Shown here piece after piece: positions 43,792 to 52,643 of a stretch of 64,000 bases of DNA. The stretch is from contig NZ_CP044222.1 in the NCBI RefSeq assembly GCF_008727795.1, positions 1,426,001 to 1,490,000 on the forward strand. The letters run 5' to 3'. The DNA is from Nitrincola iocasae (GTDB lineage: Bacteria > Pseudomonadota > Gammaproteobacteria > Pseudomonadales > Balneatricaceae). Under the pieces are notes generated by a model. The model was not told where the DNA came from. It made no database searches and saw nothing but the letters and a program-made list of their open reading frames with translations. The first letter of the stretch is position 1; the number at the start of each line of letters is the position of its first letter. The position numbers and the translations under genes are program-made.

Positions 43792-45537
43792 CTATTTCTC
43801 CATCACATAATTGCCCGGGGCATCACATAATGGGAAAACTCCGTCATCCGGGTTGCCTAGTGTGGGTGGTAGCACATGGCCCGGAGACGATTTGGATTCC
43901 AGCCAACCCACCCAAGGCTCCCACCAGGAACCCTGGTGTTTTTCATGCTGCTGCAGCCATTGATCTGGTGGTATATGCTTGTCTTCAGCCCGCTGCAGTC
44001 CAATCTGGAAGTTGCGGCGTGGGTGGCCGGGTTCACTGACAATACCAGCATTGTGGCCGCCACTGGTCAGCACAAACGTGATCTCTGTATTGAACAGATC
44101 GTTAATCTTATACACCGATTTCCAGGGGGCAACGTGGTCTGTCACGGTGGCAACGGCAAACACGGGTACGCGAACATCCCGTAAAGAGATCGGGCGGTCG
44201 TTGACTATGTAGCGGCCACTGGCCAGATCGTTATTGAGGAACAGCAGACGCAGGTACTGTGAATGCATGCGATAAGGCATGCGCGTGGCGTCACTGTTCC
44301 AGGCCATAAGTTCACTGGTACCGGGTTTATCCCCTAACAGGTACTCATTGACCATCCTTGACCAGAGCAAGTCATAGGAGCGCAATAGCATGAAGGCGCC
44401 TGCCATCTGTTTGGTGTCCAGATAGCCTTTATCCCACATCATGTCTTCCATATAACTCAGCTGGCTTTCATCAATAAACAGCATCAGCTCACCGGCTTCA
44501 GTGAAGTCAGTCTGTGCGGTGAACAGAGTCATGGATTGCAGTCGATCATCTTCATCACGCGCCATGGCTGCGGCAGCAATTGACAACAGGGTGCCACCGA
44601 GACAATAACCGGCAGCATGAATTTTCTGATCTGGAACGATCTTGTTGATCACATCCAGTGCCGCCATGATGCCTTTTTGGGTATAGTCTTTCATCGACAG
44701 GTCACGGTCTTCCACCGTGGGGTTATGCCAGGACACCATGAACACGGTATAACCTTGATCCACCAGATATTGCACCATGGATTTGCCAGGTGAAAGATCG
44801 AGAATGTAGTATTTCATTATCCAGGCGGGCACAATCAATACTGGCTCAGCTTTGACTTTCTCGGTAGTGGGCGTGTACTGGATTAACTCAATCAGACGGT
44901 TACGGTACACCACTTTACCAGGCGTGACAGCGAGATCCCGGCCGACTTTAAGGTCTGACTCTGCCGGTTGTTCTTCCAGCAGTGTGTGCTGCATATCTTC
45001 AATCAGCTTTTGCATCCCTTGCATCAAATTCATGCCCCCTGATGCCAGGGTTTTATTGGCTACAACCGGATTGGTGGCCGCAAAGTTGGTCGGTGAAAGC
45101 ATATCCAGCCACTGGCGTGCAGAAAAGGTCACCATGTTTTCATGATGCTTGGCGACGCCGGGGATATTGGTGGTTGCGTAGTGCCACCATTGTTCGTTGA
45201 GCATGAAATTCTGTGAAATGACGTTGTAAGGGAATTTATTCCAGGCCGGATCTTTGAAGCGCCGATCGTCCGACAGGGGTTTGATGAAAGGTTTGATTTC
45301 CGGATCAAACACCGCGCGCGATGCCCAGAGCATAAAGGCCGAATTTTTACGCAGAATATTCTCGGTCATTTCGGCCATTTTACCCGGCGAATGGCCCATA
45401 TGAATGAGCCAATCCATATAGGCAAGCAGCAGCGATGCCGGAGACATACCTTTAGTGTAACGTCCTTCCATTGCGTGGATCAGACGATCCAGCGTTGTTT
45501 TAATTTCGGGCATATTGGCCCCTTGAATGCCAGTCAT
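43792..45537 (-). CDS. phaC: Poly(3-hydroxyalkanoate) synthase, PhaC-type (class I-like)
   Basis: A 581-residue alpha/beta-hydrolase-fold polymerase that links hydroxyacyl-CoA units into polyester granules. The lipase-like box is GYCLGG with the active cysteine near residue 311; the aspartate is in TVTDHVAPWKSVYKI and the histidine in SGGHNAGIVSEPGHP. The N-terminal domain (FPYNVISQNFMLNEQWW) is typical of class I. AAAGGA precedes the ATG. No phaA, phaB, phasin or phaE gene is close, so monomer supply comes from elsewhere. Class I is the best fit by length and single subunit. Confidence 0.92.
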   Translation of the reverse strand: MTGIQGANMPEIKTTLDRLIHAMEGRYTKGMSPASLLLAYMDWLIHMGHSPGKMAEMTENILRKNSAFMLWASRAVFDPEIKPFIKPLSDDRRFKDPAWNKFPYNVISQNFMLNEQWWHYATTNIPGVAKHHENMVTFSARQWLDMLSPTNFAATNPVVANKTLASGGMNLMQGMQKLIEDMQHTLLEEQPAESDLKVGRDLAVTPGKVVYRNRLIELIQYTPTTEKVKAEPVLIVPAWIMKYYILDLSPGKSMVQYLVDQGYTVFMVSWHNPTVEDRDLSMKDYTQKGIMAALDVINKIVPDQKIHAAGYCLGGTLLSIAAAAMARDEDDRLQSMTLFTAQTDFTEAGELMLFIDESQLSYMEDMMWDKGYLDTKQMAGAFMLLRSYDLLWSRMVNEYLLGDKPGTSELMAWNSDATRMPYRMHSQYLRLLFLNNDLASGRYIVNDRPISLRDVRVPVFAVATVTDHVAPWKSVYKINDLFNTEITFVLTSGGHNAGIVSEPGHPRRNFQIGLQRAEDKHIPPDQWLQQHEKHQGSWWEPWVGWLESKSSPGHVLPPTLGNPDDGVFPLCDAPGNYVMEK

Positions 45538-45712
45538 GAATGGTATCCTTTTTAATTACCTAGCCATGTGTTCAGTTTAGTCAAAAATAATCAAACTTCA
45601 TCCAGTTGTATCAGTAAATATCCTTATACACCTTTTGCTGCATGTGCGAAATGGATAGAATGGTTTACACTAAAGTTTGAATCGCTCTGTCCCAAAGCGA
45701 AGGAAGTCAGTT

Positions 45713-48454
45713 ATGTCTACAAAGTACCTCAAGCGTTTTTTTAAGCCACGTTCCATCGCCGTATTTGGTGCATCAGAACGGCATGACAGTCTTGGAGGTA
45801 TCGTGCTGCGCAACCTGTTGGACAGTGGTTTCAAAGGTCCGATTATGGCGGTCAACAAGGAAGGTTATCAGCAGGTGAATGGCGTGACCTGCTATGAGGG
45901 TGTTAGCAGCCTGCCGGAAATGCCGGATCTGGCCATCATCTGTACTCCGCCTGACACCGTGGCTGACCTGGTACGAAAACTGGGTGCCAATATGGTGCGT
46001 GCTGCATTGATTCTGACCGGGGGACTAACGCTGGAAAGCATCACCGGGCAGGGCAGTATCAAGGATGAGATTCGCGAAGCGGCACGTTCTTACGGTATTC
46101 GTATCCTCGGGCCGGATTGCATGGGTATGTTGATTCCCGGTTCGGCCATGAATGCCAGTTTTTCCCACGTTAACATCCGCAAAGGGCGGGTCGCTTATGT
46201 CGGCCAGTCAGGGTTGATCGGCACCGCAATGATTGACTGGGCCAACGGTCAAGAGATAGGTTTCTCGCATTTTTTAACCCTGGGTGACGGCGTCGATGTT
46301 GATCTACCCTCCATTATTGATTATCTGGCCGGTGAACCCACCACCCATGCGATTTTATTGCAGATGGACCGGGTGATCGGTCCGTCTCGTAATTTCATCT
46401 CGGCGCTTCGGGCCGCCTCACGTAACAAGCTGGTACTGGTACTGAAGTCCGGCATTATTCCCGATGGGCGCATGCAGGAAGAGGTATGTGAAGGCATCGC
46501 CGATCAGGATGATGTCTACGACGCTGCGCTGCGCCGGGCCGGTGTAGTAAGGGTCGATACCTCGGATATGCTCTTTAACGCCCTGGAAACACTTACGCGG
46601 ATGAAACCCATGCGTGGTGAGCGTCTGGCGATTGTCTGTAATGGTATGGGGCCGAACGCCCTGGCACATGACCGCCTGAAATCACGAAAAGGGCAGTTGG
46701 CTGAGCTTACCGAGGAAACCGTGGTGGGGCTGGCCGAATTTTTACCGCCTCACTGGAATGGTCGCAATCCAGTAGACATTAACGCTGATGCCACGCCGGA
46801 ACGCTATGCTGAGGTTGTGGCCCGGCTAACCAAAGACCCGAATGTAGATGCGGTACTGTCTATTCACGCCCCCACGCGTATGGCACCGAGTGTGGAAACA
46901 GCCGATGCGGTAATTAAAATCGCCAAAAAAACCCCGCGTAACGTGCTGACTTGCTGGATGGGGCGTGAGTCCGCTATTGCGGCACGTAATCGCTGCAATG
47001 CCTCTGGTATAACCACCTTCCTGAATCCGGAAGAGGCGATAGATGCCTTTATGTTCATGGTGGAGTATCACCGTAACCAGAAAGTGATGCGGCAGACCCC
47101 GGCCCCTTATCGTATCGATAATGAACCCAACCGTAATAAAGCCCAGCAGCTTATTCAACAAGTCATCGACGAAGGGCGCGATTACCTCACCCATCCAGAA
47201 GCCTGTGAACTGCTGGATCTGTACGAAATTCCAACATCCAACACTCACTATGCTGAAGATATTGCTCAGGTAGTCGATATTGCCAGTCAACTGGGCGGAT
47301 CGGTTGCCATCAAGGCCTTGCATCAGGGCAATGTCTATCCATTCAGCTATGAGCGCGATGGTAATCGTAATCTGCGCTGGCGTGATCTTGCCCTGGATCT
47401 GTACTCCATGACTGAGGTGCGTCACTCAACCACCAAACTGGCCTATCGTGTTAGCGAGCGTTATGCGCCGGAGCAGCAAATGGGTTTTGCGGTGCAGCAG
47501 ATGAAGCGCGGCTTTCAATCCTTGCAGATTAATCTGGGCATAACACGTGATCCGGTGTTCGGCCCGTTGGTCATCTTTGGTATCGGTGGCTATACCGCAG
47601 ATACCCTGGCCGACCGCTCATTGATGCTGCCGCCAATGAACTCCGCATTGGCTGAACAACTGGTGAAACAGTCACGCGTGTATGGGATCGTGGCTGAAAA
47701 CAGCGACTGGCCTGAACGTGATCTGCAAAACATCTGTGATCTGCTGATCAAGCTGGGGCAGATGGCTGTTGAATTGAAGCAGCTCAAAGCGCTGGAGATT
47801 AACCCCTTATTACTGAATAAACGTGGTCTGCTGGCTGTGGATGTCTGCGTATCACTGGGAGAGCCGGCCAGTTTGTCAGTGTCGCCTTATCCGGAGCATC
47901 TGACGGAGCATATTCGCCTGAAAAAATCAGGGCGTCCGGCAACACTCCGAGCGATTCGTGGTGAGGATGAGCCTGCACATCTGGAGTTCTACAACAAGCT
48001 GTCTCCAGAATCGATCCGACTGCGCTATTTTTACAGCCGAGGGGTACCAACCCATCAAGAGCTGGCTAACTGGACGCAAATTGATTATGACCGGGAAATG
48101 GCCTTAATCGTGATTGCTCCCAAAGCAAATGAGCGAGGCTATGAAACGCTCGGTGTCGCCAGAGCGGTGACCGATGCCGATAATATTCGTGCAGAGTTCT
48201 CTGTGGTCGTGCGCGATGATCTTCAGGGAGAAGGGTTGGGCGTGGTGCTGATGCAGAAGATCATTCAGTATTGCCGTGATCGCGGCACACTGATGATCAT
48301 GGGCTCAACCTTGCCGTCCAACAAGGGTATGCAGGCGCTGGCACGGAAGCTGGGCTTCCGTAACAGCTACAATGCCGAAGAAGACGTGATTGATATGAAA
48401 CTGATGCTGCATGAGCCTACTGAAGACTGGCAAATGTTACGTTTACAGCAGTGA
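45713..48454 (+). CDS. pat: Pat/YfiQ-type protein lysine acyltransferase (NDP-forming acyl-CoA synthetase-like with GNAT domain)
   Basis: A 913-residue multidomain protein. Residues 1-130 are a CoA-binding domain (FFKPRSIAVFGASERHDSLG); a succinyl-CoA synthetase-like region and an ATP-grasp-like region follow; the last 150 residues are a GNAT domain (VVRDDLQGEGLGVVLMQKII). This is the layout of Salmonella Pat and E. coli PatZ, which acetylate acetyl-CoA synthetase and other proteins. An upstream ATG at 45677 is less likely than 45713, which has AAGGAAG. Whether the synthetase part is active cannot be seen. Confidence 0.9.
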   Translation: MSTKYLKRFFKPRSIAVFGASERHDSLGGIVLRNLLDSGFKGPIMAVNKEGYQQVNGVTCYEGVSSLPEMPDLAIICTPPDTVADLVRKLGANMVRAALILTGGLTLESITGQGSIKDEIREAARSYGIRILGPDCMGMLIPGSAMNASFSHVNIRKGRVAYVGQSGLIGTAMIDWANGQEIGFSHFLTLGDGVDVDLPSIIDYLAGEPTTHAILLQMDRVIGPSRNFISALRAASRNKLVLVLKSGIIPDGRMQEEVCEGIADQDDVYDAALRRAGVVRVDTSDMLFNALETLTRMKPMRGERLAIVCNGMGPNALAHDRLKSRKGQLAELTEETVVGLAEFLPPHWNGRNPVDINADATPERYAEVVARLTKDPNVDAVLSIHAPTRMAPSVETADAVIKIAKKTPRNVLTCWMGRESAIAARNRCNASGITTFLNPEEAIDAFMFMVEYHRNQKVMRQTPAPYRIDNEPNRNKAQQLIQQVIDEGRDYLTHPEACELLDLYEIPTSNTHYAEDIAQVVDIASQLGGSVAIKALHQGNVYPFSYERDGNRNLRWRDLALDLYSMTEVRHSTTKLAYRVSERYAPEQQMGFAVQQMKRGFQSLQINLGITRDPVFGPLVIFGIGGYTADTLADRSLMLPPMNSALAEQLVKQSRVYGIVAENSDWPERDLQNICDLLIKLGQMAVELKQLKALEINPLLLNKRGLLAVDVCVSLGEPASLSVSPYPEHLTEHIRLKKSGRPATLRAIRGEDEPAHLEFYNKLSPESIRLRYFYSRGVPTHQELANWTQIDYDREMALIVIAPKANERGYETLGVARAVTDADNIRAEFSVVVRDDLQGEGLGVVLMQKIIQYCRDRGTLMIMGSTLPSNKGMQALARKLGFRNSYNAEEDVIDMKLMLHEPTEDWQMLRLQQ

Positions 48455-48466
48455 GCATCCGTGCAA

Positions 48467-48775
48467 TCAGAGCGTCGGGCAGAAAATATCATGCAGGGTG
48501 CCAATCAGCCGTTTGGCCTTGTCGCCCTGCAGCGAGTAATAGATAGTCTGCGATTCACGGCGGGTTTTAACCAGCCCGTCACGGCGCAACAGCGCAAGAT
48601 GCTGAGACAGAGCTGATTGGCTCAGATCCAGAAAGCTGTTCAACTCGGTTACCGATAATTCGCGGTTTCCCAGGTAACACAATATTAGCAATCGACTGTC
48701 ATTGCCCAGCGCTTTCATCAAGCGGGCTGCTTCAGCGGCATTTTGTTTCATTAGAGCCAGGCCGTCTGGCGCCAT
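48467..48775 (-). CDS. ArsR-family regulator of the BigR/YgaV type
   Basis: A 102-residue winged-helix repressor. LGNDSRLLILCYLGNRELSV, FLDLSQSALSQHLALLRRDG and TRRESQTIYYSLQG are ArsR motifs. Two cysteines, in LILCYLG and IFCPTL, sit where BigR/YgaV/SqrR use a reversible disulfide or persulfide to sense sulfide and oxidants. The start is uncertain: a frame from TTG 48871 exists, but AGGAA seven bases before ATG 48775 and the family length favour 48775. Its target genes are not evident; it neighbours pat and lapG. Confidence 0.82.
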   Translation of the reverse strand: MAPDGLALMKQNAAEAARLMKALGNDSRLLILCYLGNRELSVTELNSFLDLSQSALSQHLALLRRDGLVKTRRESQTIYYSLQGDKAKRLIGTLHDIFCPTL

Positions 48776-48990
48776 CAGGGATTCCTGAGAATCCTCAGAG
48801 GTCATTACAGCATTCAAGTCAGTCACCCCAAGAGTCATAGTTTTTGTCGTAATTTTGTTTCTATCGCACAACTATTTTACAGAAATCCAAGGTCTGGATA
48901 AAAGCCTGTATTATACTGTCATACCATTAATATAGTACTGTAGCAGAATGCGTTCAGAAAATATTCTGTTTGAATAATGGACATTGCCTC

Positions 48991-49692
48991 ATGCTGAAAA
49001 AACTGGCCCGGCCAGTAAACACCTTGCTGATTATTCCGGTGCTGTTTATCAGCCTGGCGGTCAGCAGTGGGCTTTTCAGCCGGGCCAGTATTGAATTCAG
49101 CCGGTTTCACGGTTTAATGGATAGCCGCTTTGGCTCATCGCGCCTGCAGGTGTCGCAGCGCTGGGAGGCCATGCTCAGAGAGGCGGCACAAACTGATACC
49201 GAGCAGCAGAAGCTGGAAATTGTTAACCAATTTGTGCATCAGTATGTGCGCTACCGACTCGACCGCAGGCTATACGGAGTTGAAGATTACTGGGCCTCGC
49301 CATTGGAGACCTTAGGGAATGGTCTGGGGGATTGTGAAGATTACGCTATCCTTCAATATGTCAGTTTACGCCAGGCTGGTATCAGTGATGATCGTTTGCG
49401 GCTGATCTATGTTAATGCCAGAACGGGGGGGGCGCGCAGTAGCATTACCCAGGCACATATGGTGCTGGGCTATTACGTTACCCCTACATCTGAGCCATTG
49501 ATACTGGACAGCCTGATCGCCAACATTCGTCCGGCATCAGAACGCGGTGACCTGGCACCGGTGTTCAGTTTTAACAGTGAAGGCTTGTGGGCAGGGGGAG
49601 CAACCTCGCCAGCTGCCAGTGCAACAGCACGTTTGTCACGCTGGCGTAACCTACTAGAAAAAATACAGCAGGAAGGGGTGAGTTTTCAATGA
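48991..49692 (+). CDS. lapG: LapG-type periplasmic cysteine protease (adhesin-releasing)
   Basis: A 233-residue bacterial transglutaminase-like cysteine protease. The N-terminal hydrophobic stretch (residues 10-30) is a signal peptide or anchor. The catalytic triad is Cys115 in GDCEDYAILQ, His156 in TQAHMVLGYY and Asp173 in LILDSLIANI. In Pseudomonas LapG cuts the retention module of LapA when LapD is not bound to c-di-GMP. A TTG at 48970 would extend it; the ATG at 48991 is preferred. It pairs with lapD 37 bp downstream, and a substrate with a LapG site is encoded 12 kb away. Confidence 0.93.
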   Translation: MLKKLARPVNTLLIIPVLFISLAVSSGLFSRASIEFSRFHGLMDSRFGSSRLQVSQRWEAMLREAAQTDTEQQKLEIVNQFVHQYVRYRLDRRLYGVEDYWASPLETLGNGLGDCEDYAILQYVSLRQAGISDDRLRLIYVNARTGGARSSITQAHMVLGYYVTPTSEPLILDSLIANIRPASERGDLAPVFSFNSEGLWAGGATSPAASATARLSRWRNLLEKIQQEGVSFQ

Positions 49693-49729
49693 GATCGGCA
49701 AGTCAAAGAGTGGAACAGGAGTGTTGCTT

Positions 49730-51655
49730 ATGTCACTGATACGTCAATTGTGGATAGCCGTTGTCGTGATGATGTCCATTGCCTTTATCAGCAGTTTCAG
49801 TATCAGTACTTATAAAGCAAAGGCTTACTTTGAAGAACAGTTATTGCTGAAAAATATTGATAATGCCGGCTCGCTTGCACTGACACTGTCTCAGATTGAA
49901 AAAGACCCGGTCACACTGGAGCTACTGATTGCCGCACAATTTGATACCGGCCACTACCAGCGCATTGAACTGCTCAGTCCGGAAGGTGAACCTCTGCAAA
50001 GCAAAGTCTATGAAGGTGATGATGCAACCGGTGTGCCCGAGTGGTTTAAGGCGATCACCTCGTTGAACATAGAACCGGGCGTTGCCCAGGTGCAGGATGG
50101 CTGGTTTCAGTACGGGACTCTCTATATTGAAAGCCATAAACGTTTTGCCTATCAGGCCCTCTGGACTACCACCCGCGACTTATTAGTATGGTTTTTGCTG
50201 GTGGCCCTGGTGGCAGGTGGTCTGGGTACCTTGATTCTGAAATTGATCACACGTCCACTGGATGATGTCGTCAAGCAGGCTGAAGCAATCGGTGGGCGAC
50301 GTTTCATCAAGTCCAAAGAGCCACGTACGCTTGAGTTTGGGCGGGTGGTAAAAGCGATGAATATTCTGTCTGAACGTATCCGCCAGATGCTGGACAGTGA
50401 ACGTAAGCGCCTGGAAGAGATGCGCCACAAAAATCAGCATGATGAGCTCACCGGGTTGGCAAACCGGGAATACTTCCTCAGTCAGCTGGATACCAAGCTC
50501 AACAGTATTGATTCCGACAGTCAGCATGCGCTGTTATTGATTCGGGTGCGCCATCTGGCGCTGCTCAATCAGCAACTTGGCCATAAACAGACTGATGCTT
50601 TACTGAAACATCTGGCAAATGTCATCCAGAAAGTCACTGAAGATACCGCTGATGACTTCACCCAGGCCGATGTCGGGCGTCTGAATGGCAGTGACTTTGT
50701 GCTACTGCTGACCGATGCCCTGGATCTGGATTCGATCAGTGAGGCGCTGCTGCATAAATTGCTAACCTTGTCGGCTGACTACAATCCGGTTCCACAACTG
50801 CCCATGGCTGCCGCCTATTTTGCACCCGGCGATAGCCGTGCAGACCTGATGATGAAACTGGATACCTTGCTGGCTCATGCTGAGCAACGCGAGATAACCT
50901 GCCGAGAAATATCGCTGGCACATCAGAATTCCCCGCGTTTTCATAGCGCTGATGAGTGGCGTATGGTGCTGACGGAGGCGCTGATACGTGATCGTGTAAC
51001 AGCGCAATACTATCCGGTACTGGCCAGCGATAGCGGTTTGCTACATCAGGAAGCGATGATGCGTCTGGAGTTGCAGGGTGAGGTGCACTCAGCGGGTTAC
51101 TTTATTCCCTGGGCGCGACGACTGGGTATGTTACCGGAACTGGATGTCGCCATGGTGAATTTTGTACTGGAGCAGTTACGTCGTTTAGAGGATGCACCGT
51201 CAACCGCGATTAACTTATCAGCCGAAACCCTGGGTGATCTGGTTGCCGTAAATCGCCTTTGTGATCAGCTGAAAGACCGGCCGCGGGAAGCCCGGTTACT
51301 CTGGTTTGAAGTCAGCGAACGTTGTGTTGTTCAGCATCCGCAGGTGTTCAAAGAGTTCTGTCGGCAGATCAAACCGCTGGGCTGTCGCATCGGTCTGGAA
51401 AGGGCGGGTGCCGATTTCGCCCGGATCAGCAATCTGCAAGAACTGGGGCTGGATTATATTAAGGTGGATAATGCCTTTATCAGCGACCTGGAAGGCAATA
51501 ACACTAACCAGAACTTCCTGCGCGGATTAGCAACATTGGGGCACTCCATCGGCTTGTTGGTGATTGCAGACGGTGTGAAAGCGGGCTCACAAACCCCCTT
51601 GCTGAAAATGCTGGGTATGGATGGTTATACGGGGCCAGGTATCAAAGAAATCTGA
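49730..51655 (+). CDS. lapD: LapD-type inner-membrane c-di-GMP receptor
   Basis: A 641-residue protein: an N-terminal span, periplasmic domain (residues about 30-140), second span (about 148-170), HAMP (TRPLDDVVKQAEAIGG), GGDEF-like and EAL-like domains. Both enzymatic signatures are degenerate: GGDEF is replaced near RLNGSDFVLLL, and EAL reads EAM in QEAMMRLEL, as expected of a receptor and not an enzyme. When c-di-GMP binds the EAL-like domain, the periplasmic domain is known to hold LapG. AACAGGA fits ATG 49730 better than GTG 49721. The 3' end overlaps the next convergent gene by 14 bp. Confidence 0.93.
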   Translation: MSLIRQLWIAVVVMMSIAFISSFSISTYKAKAYFEEQLLLKNIDNAGSLALTLSQIEKDPVTLELLIAAQFDTGHYQRIELLSPEGEPLQSKVYEGDDATGVPEWFKAITSLNIEPGVAQVQDGWFQYGTLYIESHKRFAYQALWTTTRDLLVWFLLVALVAGGLGTLILKLITRPLDDVVKQAEAIGGRRFIKSKEPRTLEFGRVVKAMNILSERIRQMLDSERKRLEEMRHKNQHDELTGLANREYFLSQLDTKLNSIDSDSQHALLLIRVRHLALLNQQLGHKQTDALLKHLANVIQKVTEDTADDFTQADVGRLNGSDFVLLLTDALDLDSISEALLHKLLTLSADYNPVPQLPMAAAYFAPGDSRADLMMKLDTLLAHAEQREITCREISLAHQNSPRFHSADEWRMVLTEALIRDRVTAQYYPVLASDSGLLHQEAMMRLELQGEVHSAGYFIPWARRLGMLPELDVAMVNFVLEQLRRLEDAPSTAINLSAETLGDLVAVNRLCDQLKDRPREARLLWFEVSERCVVQHPQVFKEFCRQIKPLGCRIGLERAGADFARISNLQELGLDYIKVDNAFISDLEGNNTNQNFLRGLATLGHSIGLLVIADGVKAGSQTPLLKMLGMDGYTGPGIKEI

Positions 51656-51995
51656 GCGTGTTTTCTTCGTCGTCATCATCGCCGATCAGATTAAGACTAC
51701 GATGGTTTTCACGCAGAGTCTGGCGTGTCAGCAACTTTTGTTGTGCCGCTTTGGGTAGATCAGTGAACTGTATCAGGCCCTTCTGAGTCAGCAGATCGAT
51801 CACGTCTTCCAGCACCCTGACCAGCTCGGTATCGGTGGTTTGCAGCGCTGAAGCAGTTACAGTGGCTTTGCAGGCTTCGCATTTGACGTAATTCAGAAAT
51901 TCTTCTGAACGCTCATTAGCCACTTCAGGAAAGGCATCGGATTGGGTTTCGCTCACTCCGATAATTTTACCGCTGCTGTTTCGCTTGATATACAT
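51642..51995 (-). CDS. Small conserved protein, often labelled tryptophan synthase beta-like
   Basis: A 117-residue protein matching a short pseudomonad family usually annotated as tryptophan synthase subunit beta, but far too short for TrpB and without its PLP site. MYIKRNSSGKIIGVSETQSD, ELVRVLEDVIDLLTQKGLI and FTDLPKAAQQKLLTRQTLRE are the conserved parts. Two cysteines (KCEACKA) could bind metal. GGGAG supports the ATG at 51995. It is the last gene of the leftward lap cluster; no function is assigned. Confidence 0.7.
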   Translation of the reverse strand: MYIKRNSSGKIIGVSETQSDAFPEVANERSEEFLNYVKCEACKATVTASALQTTDTELVRVLEDVIDLLTQKGLIQFTDLPKAAQQKLLTRQTLRENHRSLNLIGDDDDEENTLRFL

Positions 51996-52043
51996 GCCTC
52001 TGACTCCCTGACGTTTATAGCCTGAATCATAGCACAATGCTAA

Positions 52044-52643
52044 TCAGTGGCCACGTACAACCAGCATCAGGTGCATACGATCACGTACATCCAGTTTCTG
52101 GAAAATAGCACTCAGGTGGGCTTTAACGGTACGCTCAGTGATATCCAATTGCCGGGCAATTTCCTTGTTGCTGGCGCCGGTAATCACTGCCTGGGTCACT
52201 TCTTTCTCACGCTCAGTCAGAATGCTCAGATCAACCTCATCACGTTGCTGTTGCTTCAGAACGTCTGAAAGGATGCCAATCATCCGCGTAACCAGCGCAG
52301 ATGGCAGCCACATGGCGCCCTGATGTACACTCAGGGCAACCTGTTGCAGCGTGGCTATATTGGCCAGGGCTTCGGTATAACCCCGTGCACCGGCTTCCAG
52401 CGCGTTACGCAGTTCATCGGTGTTTTCCAGCCGGGTCAGAACAATAACCTTGCAACCGCTTTGAGAATAGAAGGACACCAGATCCAGCCAGTTACGGCTG
52501 GCAGACAGAATCCACACCAGCGTATCCGCATCTGCCGCAGGAGGGAGTGAAATGCTGGTATGAATATCAGCGTCTGGAAAGGCCGCTTGCCAGCGTGGGC
52601 TGATAAAGGCTTCGTCCGTCAGAAACAAATTTTTATGGTTCAT
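52044..52643 (-). CDS. LuxR/NarL-type regulator with receiver-like domain lacking the phospho-acceptor
   Basis: A 199-residue protein. Residues 1-115 resemble a receiver (KVIVLTRLENTDELRNALEAGARGYTEAL), but the position of the phospho-accepting aspartate (after DTLVWILSAS) carries no Asp. Residues 135-199 are a LuxR-type helix-turn-helix (LTEREKEVTQAVITGASNKE, LDITERTVKAHLSAIFQKL). Control should be by means other than phosphorylation. The start overlaps the lapC stop by four bases (ATGA), so it is translated with the secretion genes and may regulate the adhesin. Confidence 0.85.
   Translation of the reverse strand: MNHKNLFLTDEAFISPRWQAAFPDADIHTSISLPPAADADTLVWILSASRNWLDLVSFYSQSGCKVIVLTRLENTDELRNALEAGARGYTEALANIATLQQVALSVHQGAMWLPSALVTRMIGILSDVLKQQQRDEVDLSILTEREKEVTQAVITGASNKEIARQLDITERTVKAHLSAIFQKLDVRDRMHLMLVVRGH

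Noticed and set aside
45635..45661. TTGCTG and TAGAAT as a promoter for the Pat gene
   Set aside because: The 15-bp spacer and weak elements are not convincing.
46826..47425. A 199-codon antisense frame in the Pat-type gene
   Set aside because: No recognisable protein features; inside a well-supported coding region.
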